Below, piece after piece: positions 26,301-33,800 of a stretch of 64,000 nucleotides of DNA (positions are counted from its first letter, which is position 1; each line of letters opens with the position of its first letter). This DNA is from Flavobacteriales bacterium. Its GTDB lineage: Bacteria > Bacteroidota > Bacteroidia > Flavobacteriales_F > PHOS-HE28. Location of the stretch: assembly GCA_016699575.1 (NCBI GenBank), contig CP064979.1:1364001-1428000 (forward strand), read 5' to 3'. The position numbers and the translations under genes were made by a program. Below the pieces are notes generated by a model. It ran no database searches. It was given only the letters and a program-made list of their open reading frames with translations, and was not told the origin of the DNA.

Positions 26301-27978
26301 GGACAAGAAGGTCGGCATCGGCATAAGCGACCCGAACTCCCTGCTTGCCGGCACGGACATCGGCTTGGTGGACGATGCTGGAGAGCATGCCCGCCTCACC
26401 CTGAAAAGCAATGCCGTGAAAGGTGTGCTGGATGCGCGTTCCACTCCGGGAGTTGAACGGATGCAACTGGGCAGCGTGAGCGCACATCCGCTCTCCTTCT
26501 TCACTTCCGGGTCTTTGCAAATGACCTTGGACACCAATGGCTTTCTGGGTATCGGCACGGCAACGCCTGCCCATGGCTTGGACCTCAGGGCCAATGGCCA
26601 GGCCTTCGGCCATCGCAGCTTGGACAGCACGATCGCCGTTGGAACATACGTGGACAACGCGAATGGAGCTTTCCTGCAGACCCACACCGACCACCCGCTC
26701 CAATTCGCCACCAACAATGGGAATGCGCAAATGACCTTGCTGCAGAACGGCAACGTGGGCATAGGGTCCAGCACGCCGATCGCCAAGCTTCATATCGCGG
26801 GAACAAGTGCCGGGATCCGGCTGCAGGACACGGACGATGGGTCCGCGTTGGACATGATCGCGCCCGATCCCACCAGCGGATCCACAGGTGGCATTGGTAC
26901 GTTCGGCGCGTTCGACCTGCCCTTGTTCACCGACAATTCGGACCGTATGACGATCAAGGCGGATGGAAAGGTGGGGATCGGTACCGCTGCGCCTTCGGCA
27001 CTTCTTGATGTGCGCGATGCCAGTTCCAGCGAGTTCCGGTTGAGCCTGTCCAGTTCCCATTGGGGCAAGTTCCGCTTCTCCGCCAGTGAAGGACTGCGCA
27101 TCGAGGCGAAGCACGAAGGGAACCAATTTCGACCCATGCTCCTGATCGGCTCTGAACTGAAGTTCTATTCCGGCTCGGGTACCACCCCTGAACGTATGCG
27201 ATTGGCATCTAACGGGTATCTGGGGATCGGAACGGACGCGCCCAGCGCAAAGCTCCACTCCAGCATAAGCGCATCACCAGGGGCCACCATACTCCAGCGC
27301 ACAGGATTGTTCCTGGACAATGAGGCGCAGAATGGAACTTTTCCGAACAGTCCCAATGAAGTTGCACTGGTCTTCGGCGAGAATGGATCGGCCAAGCAGG
27401 CCATTATCGGTGCCACCTACGCGAACGATCATCTTCGTTTCTACACGGGGTCGAACTTCACCGACTCGAGGATCGCCATAACCGCTGCAGGTTCTGTAGG
27501 GATCGGAACGGACGGCCCCACCGCCAAACTTTCCGTGAACGGCACGGCCAACAACAGCACCGGCAGCTGGGGGGTGTTCAGCGATGCCCGTGTCAAGACC
27601 GTCCGGCGAGCGTTCACCGATGGCCTCTCGGTCATTGACCGCATGCGCCCCGTGGTGTTCACCTACAATGCCGATGCGCCCTTTGAAGTAGAAGGAGAAC
27701 AGGTGGGCATCATCGCCCAGGAGCTGGAGGAACTGGCGCCCTATATGGTGAGCATCACCGAGCATGGTGACATCCACGATCTGCGTGAAGTGAACAATCA
27801 GGCGTACGTGTTCCTGCTCATCAATGCGGTGAAGGAGTTGAGCGTGAAGGTGGACGAGCTTCAGGCCGAGAACGCGGGCCTGCGGAACAGCGATGCCGAC
27901 TTGCGCGCGCAATTGAAGGCGAACAGCCAGTTGCTGGCCGACGTCCAACGCCTGCTTGACGCGCAAACCTCACGGTGA
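23353..27978 (+). CDS. twin LVIVD propeller protein with S74 autochaperone; 5' end disrupted
   Basis: Up to 1541 residues. The only in-frame start is a GTG at 23353, lying antisense to another gene, and no signal peptide follows it. Typical protein sequence begins at about codon 50 (CCSTSLLAQTPEAFNYQG), where LLAQ looks like the end of a lost signal peptide. Residues about 257-554 and 655-952 are two blocks, each of seven LVIVD repeats of about 42 residues (YAYVVD...DLKVIDISSP), implying two seven-bladed propellers. A fibre-like region with VGIGT..P motifs follows (about 960-1400). The C-terminus is a Peptidase_S74 intramolecular chaperone (SDARVK near 1409) ending in a coiled coil. It is probably a trimeric surface fibre. 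Confidence 0.8.
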   Translation: MRCFHGHSITSLPPASHRLPLLKCTWYKPGETDESGNQKWETPIGTGCCSTSLLAQTPEAFNYQGVARDAGGDALANTTIGVQFQLHQGTAVGTVVYSETHSPTTNDLGLFSLEVGNGTPGTGTFAAIDWSAGPYFLEVGMDPAGGSSYTSVGTQQLLSVPYALHAKTADMADDGDWVLSGDTVHSNGRRVGIGTSAPSRDLDVEGSFQLKDGTQGDKKILTSDADGNASWQELSGESLLGAGNVPPAISDDLSCFGIAGSLGIGTWPGSVAVAGDHAYVVDFASGGLQVIDISSPDSPVLSGSLGVGSLPVSVAVSGNYAYVVGQGAGDLKVIDISSPASPVLSGSLGVGPAPACVAVSGNYAYVVGQGTSDLKVIDISSPSSPVLTGSLGVGSDPIFVAVSGNYAYVVDIGSDDLKVIDVSSPTDPVLTGSLGIGTFPVSVSVSGNYAYVIDSGTDDLKVIDVSSPASPALIGSIGIGTEPFSLVVSSSYAYVVDRDADDLKVIDISSPTSPVLSSSLLIGPDPRSVAVLGNHAYVVDQGSDDLKVIELSCPSAQQQLAYDPVTGAFVAVEGWQVSADTLHNGAKRVGIGTASPDTTLHVAGKLKYQDGSQADKRILTSDADGNASWQELSAAGLLGAGNVPAAFSDDLSCLGIAGSVGVGPVPTSMTVSGSYAYVVDITTDDLKVIDISNPASPALSGSLGIGSNPRSIAVSGNYVYIVDIVSHDLKVIDISNPASPVLSGSLVVGTSPRSVTVSGNYAYIVDYSSDDLKVIDISNPVSPVLSGSVGIGPNPISVTISGGYAYVVDDSSFDLKVIDISSPASPVLSGSLGIGMSPVSVAVSGNYAYVVDTDANDLKVIDISTPTNPVLSGSLAMGTLPNSVAISGSYAYVVDRIQNDLKVIDISSPASPALAGSLVTGSSPAFVAVSGNHAYVVANGSDDLMVIELFCPTAQQQLTYDPSTGAFVAVEGWQLNADTLYTLDKKVGIGISDPNSLLAGTDIGLVDDAGEHARLTLKSNAVKGVLDARSTPGVERMQLGSVSAHPLSFFTSGSLQMTLDTNGFLGIGTATPAHGLDLRANGQAFGHRSLDSTIAVGTYVDNANGAFLQTHTDHPLQFATNNGNAQMTLLQNGNVGIGSSTPIAKLHIAGTSAGIRLQDTDDGSALDMIAPDPTSGSTGGIGTFGAFDLPLFTDNSDRMTIKADGKVGIGTAAPSALLDVRDASSSEFRLSLSSSHWGKFRFSASEGLRIEAKHEGNQFRPMLLIGSELKFYSGSGTTPERMRLASNGYLGIGTDAPSAKLHSSISASPGATILQRTGLFLDNEAQNGTFPNSPNEVALVFGENGSAKQAIIGATYANDHLRFYTGSNFTDSRIAITAAGSVGIGTDGPTAKLSVNGTANNSTGSWGVFSDARVKTVRRAFTDGLSVIDRMRPVVFTYNADAPFEVEGEQVGIIAQELEELAPYMVSITEHGDIHDLREVNNQAYVFLLINAVKELSVKVDELQAENAGLRNSDADLRAQLKANSQLLADVQRLLDAQTSR
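23370..23489 (-). pseudogene. remnant of a T9SS type A sorting domain
   Basis: On the minus strand one frame reads VPMGVSHFWF, then SPGLYHVHLSSGSRWLAGG and KLVIE before a TGA at 23370-23372. This is the typical end of a type A sorting domain. The TGA overlaps the ATG of the following minus-strand gene (ATGA), as in the coupled T9SS pair at 8504-8507. The rest of the gene is gone; its place is taken by the oppositely oriented propeller gene. Confidence 0.75.
24121..25014 (+). repeat. LVIVD tandem repeats, block 1 (seven units)
   Basis: Seven units of about 126 bp encoding GSLGxG...SVAVSGNYAYVV...DLKVIDISSP...PVL. The last unit ends in LSCPSAQQQ. A block of the same design follows at 25315, with the same flanking sequences on both sides. 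Confidence 0.9.
25315..26209 (+). repeat. LVIVD tandem repeats, block 2 (seven units)
   Basis: Second set of seven 42-codon units, ending in LFCPTAQQQ. The inter-block sequence (TGAFVAVEGWQ, ILTSDADGNASWQELS, AGNVP) repeats the sequence before block 1, so the two propellers arose by duplication of a module of about 1.2 kb. Confidence 0.9.
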
Positions 27979-27994
27979 TCCGAGTACCACGACC

Positions 27995-28939
27995 ATGAGA
28001 ACCACGATCCTCTCCTTCGCCCTAATTGCTTCACCGCTCCTTTCGGCGCAATCCATCTCCCCCTCAGTGATCGGTTCCGCCGGAGGCACCGGAATCGTGG
28101 GTACCACAACCTTGAGCTGGACCATCGGCGAAACGGCCGTGAGCACCCTGGACAACGGTAGCAACATCCTCACACTAGGCTTCCACCAGGGCGATCCGGT
28201 GCGGCTGAAGGTGAACATCCGCGCGTTCCTACAAGGGCCCTACAACAGCGGCAATGGCCTGATGGATGATGGCCTGCGTGCGAACAGCTTGATCCCGACG
28301 CAGGAGCCGTACACCGCGCTCGGCTATGTCTTCGTGGGCGGCGGCAATGAGAGTACCACCCAACCCATCATCGACTTCCCCGGCACCAACGCCATCATCG
28401 ACTGGGTGGTGCTGGAACTTCGCGACAAGAACGACAACACCAGCATCCTGCAAAGTCGCGCAGCCTTGTTGCAGGCCGATGGCGACGTGGTGGACGTGGA
28501 CGGCTTCTCGGCGGTGAGCATCAGTGTTCCTTCGGACAGCTATACCATCGCCGTGCTGCACCGCAACCATCTGGGGGTGATGAGCGCTGCGCCCATCGCC
28601 CTCACGGGTACCGCTGTCTCCGTGGACTTCACCGATGGCAGCACGCCCACCTACGGGACCGAGGCCCAAGTCGTGATGGGTGCCACGCATCTGCTGTGGA
28701 GCGGGGATGTGAACGGCGATGGCGTGATCAAGTACACCGGCGCCAACAACGACCGCGATCCGATCCTCGTGGCCATAGGCGGCACGGTGCCTACCAACGT
28801 GGTCAGCGGCTACCTACCCTCTGACGTCAACATGGACGGCAGCGTGAAGTACACCGGCGCTGGCAACGACCGCGATCCCATCCTGGTGAACGTCGGCGGT
28901 ACCGTGCCAACGAACGTGCGGGTGGGGCAGATGCCGTGA
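27995..28939 (+). CDS. secreted protein with two dockerin-like calcium repeats
   Basis: 314 residues from the ATG at 27995, which gives a signal peptide (MRTTILSFALIASPLLSAQ) and lies 16 nt after the propeller gene. An N-terminal segment (GTTTLSWTIGETAVSTL, LGFHQGD) resembles the start of many Bacteroidota surface proteins. The C-terminus has two repeats of the form DVNxDGxxKYTGAxNDRDPIL, with spacing like calcium-binding dockerin or EF-hand loops. No T9SS domain is seen at the end. Its pairing with the S74 fibre suggests the two act together at the surface. Confidence 0.75.
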   Translation: MRTTILSFALIASPLLSAQSISPSVIGSAGGTGIVGTTTLSWTIGETAVSTLDNGSNILTLGFHQGDPVRLKVNIRAFLQGPYNSGNGLMDDGLRANSLIPTQEPYTALGYVFVGGGNESTTQPIIDFPGTNAIIDWVVLELRDKNDNTSILQSRAALLQADGDVVDVDGFSAVSISVPSDSYTIAVLHRNHLGVMSAAPIALTGTAVSVDFTDGSTPTYGTEAQVVMGATHLLWSGDVNGDGVIKYTGANNDRDPILVAIGGTVPTNVVSGYLPSDVNMDGSVKYTGAGNDRDPILVNVGGTVPTNVRVGQMP

Positions 28940-29004
28940 GCATTCCTTTCAGTGCCCGCTGGCGTCGTACCTCAGCACGTGAGCATCCGCGAAGGAGGAT
29001 AAAT

Positions 29005-29086
29005 AGGCGCTGTTCGAGGCGATGGCGGGAGCAGGAGAACAGGGGGACGTTGTAGTTCTCGGGATCACAATGTCGCGGAGCATCCA
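29005..29086. repeat. partial copy of the hppD 3' end (copy 2)
   Basis: 29005-29055 matches the last 50 or so bases of hppD with a 3-nt gap. Weaker similarity to the region just past the hppD stop (GGATCACA, CATCC) continues to about 29086. It is in direct orientation and ends inside the start of a small ORF. Confidence 0.75.
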
Positions 29087-29225
29087 CGTCACTCGCAGGA
29101 GTGTCAAAGGCCTCACTAAGAAGGAGGTCGATGAGCAGACGAACGATCCGAATTCGGACCTGAGACTGTTGGCAAGAAAGTCTCTCCTCAAGGACTCCAT
29201 CAAGAAGGCGCCTAAGAAGAAATGA
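29070..29225 (+). CDS. small Lys/Arg-rich hypothetical protein
   Basis: 51 residues from the ATG at 29070 (MSRSIHVTRRSVKGLTKKEV...), strongly basic, ending in KKAPKKK. An in-frame start at 29022 lies within the hppD-derived repeat and is less likely. The stop codon sits exactly at the left edge of the next hppD 3'-end copy (29224). No family recognised; a nucleic-acid-binding role would be a guess from charge alone. It is enclosed by two hppD-derived repeats, like a cassette. Confidence 0.45.
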   Translation: MSRSIHVTRRSVKGLTKKEVDEQTNDPNSDLRLLARKSLLKDSIKKAPKKK

Positions 29226-29300
29226 GCTTCGGCAAGGGCAACTTCAAGGCGCTGTTCGAGGCGATCGAACGGGAGCAGGAGAACAGGGGGAGGTTGTAGG
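29224..29300. repeat. 77-bp copy of the hppD 3' end (copy 3)
   Basis: Aligns without gaps to 22299-22375, including the hppD stop codon, with six mismatches by eye (about 92%). Direct orientation. It marks the right edge of the accessory segment that begins after the intact hppD. Confidence 0.88.
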
Positions 29301-29390
29301 GAGACGACACCACTGGGGCATCGCGAGCCTGCGGCCCTCGGCGGCCTGGCCCTGTTCATACCCCACGATCCGCACACGCCCTGCTCTTGG

Positions 29391-29398
29391 TACATTGG
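29391..29398 (+). promoter_or_regulatory. possible -7 box
   Basis: TACATTGG, 8 nt before the ATG at 29407, is one base away from the TAnnTTTG pattern. Weak evidence, based on position. Confidence 0.25.
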
Positions 29399-29406
29399 GC
29401 GCACCG

Positions 29407-30141
29407 ATGACGCCCGGTCACTTCTATTGGTATTGGCTGCCGCACCCTCTTACGGTGCAGTTCATCACCTTCCCGCTGTTGCTGGTGGGCTTGCTGTGCG
29501 TGCTGCTGGAGCTACGCGCGCCGCAGGTGGTGCGCCGCGCCGAGCGTTGGATACGCACCAGCCGCCGGCGTTTGGGCAACACCGCCCTGCACCACGGGCT
29601 GTCCGGGTTCAGGCGCGGCCAGGCCGCACCGGAGGCGCGTTTGGGCGCGTACTTCCTGCTGGTGGTAACAGGCGTGTTCCAGCTGCTCTACTTCATCATC
29701 ATGGTGAAGAGCGTCTCCGCGCTGCTGATCTCGTGGGCCGTGCTGAGCGCGTTGGGACTGCTGGGCCTGCGCTTCAGCGGCCACCGCGAGGAGCTGGTGC
29801 GGTTGGCCTGCCTGGTGCTGGTGATGGCCACCTGCCTGCAACTCGTTTCCGTGCACCTGCTGGCGCGCGTGCTCTGCACCGTGGCCACACGCTTGCTGGC
29901 TTGGTTCGATGCCAGCGGTGGGCGCGCGGTGGGGCGCGTGGGCCTGGGCCTCGCCGCGTGCGGTCTGGTGGGCGAGGCTTACCAGCAGTTGTGGCTCAGC
30001 CACATGGCTTACTGGCTGGTGCTGGCCGCTGTGCCCGTGTTGCTGGGCCTCTGCTTCGCGCTCTTGGCCGCGCTCTTCAAGCGGCGCCCCGCACCACAAC
30101 ACCCCGGGGAGCAGCATTGGGTGGAAGAGGTGGGCGTGTGA
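29407..30141 (+). CDS. hypothetical polytopic membrane protein
   Basis: 244 residues from the ATG at 29407. About six hydrophobic segments (for example FITFPLLLVGLLCVLLEL, LISWAVLSALGLLGL, YWLVLAAVPVLLGLCFALL) are separated by Arg-rich loops, and the tail is charged (HPGEQHWVEEVGV). No motif or family is recognised. It lies just outside the hppD-derived repeats and 36 nt upstream of folK. Confidence 0.65.
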   Translation: MTPGHFYWYWLPHPLTVQFITFPLLLVGLLCVLLELRAPQVVRRAERWIRTSRRRLGNTALHHGLSGFRRGQAAPEARLGAYFLLVVTGVFQLLYFIIMVKSVSALLISWAVLSALGLLGLRFSGHREELVRLACLVLVMATCLQLVSVHLLARVLCTVATRLLAWFDASGGRAVGRVGLGLAACGLVGEAYQQLWLSHMAYWLVLAAVPVLLGLCFALLAALFKRRPAPQHPGEQHWVEEVGV

Positions 30142-30177
30142 AGGTGAGCTCTGCTGTTCGTCGTGCATTTTCGCCGC

Positions 30178-30642
30178 ATGCAAGCACTCCTGCTCCTGGG
30201 CGGCAACATCGGCGATGTGGAAACCACCATGGCCGAAGCCGTGCACATGCTGGGCGTTGAAGCCGGTGTGGTGCGGGCCACCAGCCGCGGCCACTGGACG
30301 TTACCTGTGGGCTTCAGCGACGAGCGCCTCTTCCTGAACAAGGCCGTGCTGCTGGAAACGCAGTTGGAGCCACGCGCATTGATGGAGACTTGTCTCGCCA
30401 TTGAGCAACGCCTGGGCCGCACACGCATTGCCATCGAGCGCTACACCGCGCGCACCATCGACATCGACATCCTGTTGTTCGACGACCGCACCATGGATGA
30501 GCCCGGCTTGCAGGTGCCGCACCCGCGCATGCACGAGCGCGCCTTTGCATTGGAGCCCGCCGCTGATGTGGCGCCGTTATGGGCGCATCAGCGCACGCGG
30601 AAGACGGTGTTGGCGATGTGTGATGAGGTGGAGAAGAAGTGA
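30178..30642 (+). CDS. folK: 2-amino-4-hydroxy-6-hydroxymethyldihydropteridine diphosphokinase
   Basis: 154 residues from the ATG at 30178. HPPK transfers pyrophosphate from ATP to the pterin in folate synthesis. The N-terminal LLLGGNIGD and the signature RYTARTIDIDILLFDD hold the substrate and magnesium residues, and VPHPRMHERAFAL completes the family pattern. The length is normal for a single-domain HPPK. The start is chosen because the motif strand begins immediately (MQALLLLGGN). A repeat with a small stem-loop follows the stop. Confidence 0.95.
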   Translation: MQALLLLGGNIGDVETTMAEAVHMLGVEAGVVRATSRGHWTLPVGFSDERLFLNKAVLLETQLEPRALMETCLAIEQRLGRTRIAIERYTARTIDIDILLFDDRTMDEPGLQVPHPRMHERAFALEPAADVAPLWAHQRTRKTVLAMCDEVEKK

Positions 30643-30713
30643 ATAGCGAATGGTGAATGGCGGCAATCGCCATTGTCACCCCTTTCGCAATTCACTATCC
30701 GCCATTCGCCACT
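30640..30713. repeat. GAATGGCGAATAG-type intergenic repeat with stem-loop
   Basis: Left part holds GAATAGCGAATGGTGAATGG; right part holds CACTATCCGCCATTCGCC, the same motif family inverted. An internal stem AATGGCG-GCAAT-CGCCATT (30656-30674) could end folK transcription. Confidence 0.6.
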
Positions 30714-30781
30714 TGTTGCTCCCTAACGCGGGCGTGTTGACAAGTACGCGAGGTCCGAGCAGGCATGGGGAAGGCCCGGGA

Positions 30782-30789
30782 TAGTTTTG
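30782..30789 (+). promoter_or_regulatory. -7 box upstream of the giant adhesin operon
   Basis: TAGTTTTG, an exact TAnnTTTG match, lies 108 nt before the ATG of the 3240-residue protein, so a leader of about 100 nt is expected. No clear -33 element is seen. Confidence 0.45.
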
Positions 30790-30807
30790 CCCGATCCCCA
30801 CTTGGTT

Positions 30808-30834
30808 GGAAAGCCCCGTCCCACTTGGCTTTCC
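30808..30834 (+). promoter_or_regulatory. hairpin in the leader of the giant adhesin gene
   Basis: Perfect 8-bp stem GGAAAGCC / GGCTTTCC with an 11-nt loop lies between the -7 box and the start codon. The sequence CCCACTTGG occurs twice around it. It could affect mRNA stability or expression; no known riboswitch is recognised. Confidence 0.35.
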
Positions 30835-30897
30835 GACAGGGGTGCGGCCGTGAACGTGCGAGCCGCGCAACAGTGCCCTGATCATTGACCGCGTACC

Positions 30898-33800
30898 ATG
30901 ACCGGACAACTACGCCTTCGCCTCGCCTCCTTCGTTCAACGTTTTGCCGCCTCCGCCGCGCTGCTGCTCTTGATGGCGGCCGTGCTGGCGCCGCAGCGTG
31001 CGCAAGCCACCCACGCCATGGGCGGTGAGCTGACCTACGAATGCATTGGCAACGACCTCTACCTGGTGACGCTGAACTTCTACCGCGACTGCAACGGCGT
31101 GGCCGCCCCCACCAACGGCAACAATGGCCTCGACTTCCGCATCCGCTCGCAGGCTTGCAACGCCAACTTCACGCAGAACTTCACCTTCAGCAGTGTGCAG
31201 ATCATCACCCCGATCTGCAGTTTCGAAACGGACCGTTGCACCAGCACGAGCGGCCAGTACGGCGTAGAGCGCTACACGTACACCAGCACGGTGAACCTGA
31301 GCGCCTTCGCCAACTGCAACGATTGGATCATCAGCTGGGACCTCTGCTGCCGCAACAACGCCATCACCTCGCTGAACCAGCCCGGCGGGCAGGAACTGTA
31401 CCTGGAGGCCCAGTTGAACAACACGGTGAACCCGTGCAACACCTCGCCCGAGTTCCTCACCATGCCCACGCCGTTCTACTGCGTGAACCAGCCGCTGAGC
31501 TACAACCCCGGCGCGGTGGATGCCGACGGTGACTCGCTCGCCTTCCAACTGGTGAACGCCAAGGGCGTGAACGGCGGCAATCTGGCCTACAACCCCGGGT
31601 ACACGTTCACCCAGCCCATCCGCAACGGCGGCGGTGCAGGTGCCGTGGTGCTCGATCCGCAGACCGGAACGCTCACCTGCATACCGAACCAGCTGCAGGT
31701 AAGCGTGGTGACGTACCGCGTGAACGAGTACCGTAACGGTGTGCTGATCGGTAGCATCACGCGCGACATCCAGTTCGTCATCCGCTCGTGCACAGGACAG
31801 CCGCCTACTGCCAGCGGTGTCAATGGCGGGGGCAACTATTCGGTGGAAGTCTGTGCGGGCACGCCCGTGTCATTCACCATCACGAGCAACGACCCCGACG
31901 GCGACAACACGTTCCTCACCTGGAACAACGGCATACCAGGCGCCACGTTCACTGCTACGGGCGCGCCCTTCCAAACGGGCACCTTCAACTGGACACCCAC
32001 GAACGCCAACATCGGACAGAACTTCTTCACGGTAACGGTGCAGGACAACGGCTGTCCGCTGGTAGGCACCAACGACTACGGCTTCACGGTGATAGTGACA
32101 CCACCGAACACACCGGTGGACGCGGGACCGGACCAGAACGTGTGCGCCACCAGCGCAACGCTGGCCGCAACGCTGCCCTACAGCCAGGCGCCGCACAACT
32201 GGAGCGTCATCAGCGGCACGGGCACCTTCGCCAACGCAGGCGACCCGAACACCGTGGTGAGCGGCCTGAGCATTGGCGCGAACGTGTTCCAATGGAACGT
32301 GAACTACCAGACCTGCGGCACCGCCACCGATCAGGTGACCATAACGCGCTACGACAACACACAGCCCGCTGCGAACGCAGGTCCTGACCAGCAGCTGTGC
32401 CTTCCCACCAACAGCACCACGCTCGCCGCCAACGCTGCGATCGCGCCGGCCGTGGGCACGTGGACGGTGATACAAGGCACGGGCACCTTCGCCAATGCCA
32501 ACTCGCCCACCAGCGGCGTAAGCAACCTGGGCATCGGCACCAACCGCTTCCGTTGGACGATCAACAACGGCCCTTGCGGCAACCCACAGGATGACGTGAT
32601 CATCACCGTGTTCGACAACACGCAGCCGATCGCGAACGCCGGACCGGACATCCAGCTCTGCACACCGACGAGCACCGCCACCATGCAGGGCAGCGCCGTG
32701 ACCTTCCCCGCAACGGGCCTATGGACGTTGAGCGGCGGCGTGGGCGGCACCATCACCACGGCCACCAGTCCCAGCACCACCATTACCGGTTTGCCGGTCG
32801 GGGTGCACACCTATACATGGACGGTGAGCAACGGCCCCTGCGGCGCGCCCACCACCGACCAGGTGACCATCACGGTGTTCGATGCGAACAGCCCGAACGC
32901 CAACGCCGGTGCCGACCAGCAGATCTGCGCTACCACCACCAGCCTCACCGGAAGTGTGCCCACTGCGCCGGCCAGTGGTGTTTGGAGCGTGGTGCAGGGC
33001 GGCGGAGCCATCACCAACGCGACCAGCCCCATCACCGGTGTCACCGGCCTTACGGTGGGCACCAACATCTTCCAATGGACAGTGAACAACGGCCCTTGCG
33101 CCAACGGTGTGACGAGCGATCAGGTGACGGTTGTGGTCTTCGACCCGAACAGTCCCGTGGCAAACGCCGGTCCTGACCAGGAGATCTGCAACCAGATCAC
33201 CACCGCCACCATGGCGGCCAGCGTGCCCACCGCACCGGCCACCGGCACATGGAGCGTGCAGAACGGTGGTGGAACCATCACCAACCCCAACAGCCCCACC
33301 ACCACCATCACCAACCTGCCGGTGGGCGAGAACATCTTCGTGTGGACGGTGACCAACGGCCCGTGTCCCGGCAGCACTACCACCGATGAAGTGACGGTGT
33401 GGGTGTACGACGAGAACGCGCCAGTTGCGAACGCGGGCCCGGATCAGGAGATCTGTACGCCCACCAATAGTGTGAGCGTATCGGGCAACGCGCCCATCTT
33501 CCCGCAGACGGGCCAGTGGACGCTGGTGAGCGGCAGCGGCACCATCACGAACGCGAATTCACCGGCCACCACCATCACCGGACTGCCGGTGGGTGTGCAC
33601 GTGTTCGCATGGACGTTGGACAACGGTGTGTGCAGCAACCCGGTGACGGTGGACGAGATCACCATCACGGTGTACGACCTGTCCACGCCGATCGCCAACG
33701 CCGGCCCCGACCAGGAGATCTGCACGCCGGCCAGCACCACCACCTTGCAGGGCAGCGCGCTCATCTTCCCGGCAACCGGTCAGTGGACGTTGATCAGCGG

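Noticed and set aside
29022..29069. upstream start for the small Lys-rich ORF
   Set aside because: This part lies in the hppD-derived repeat in a different frame, so the extension is probably not native coding sequence.
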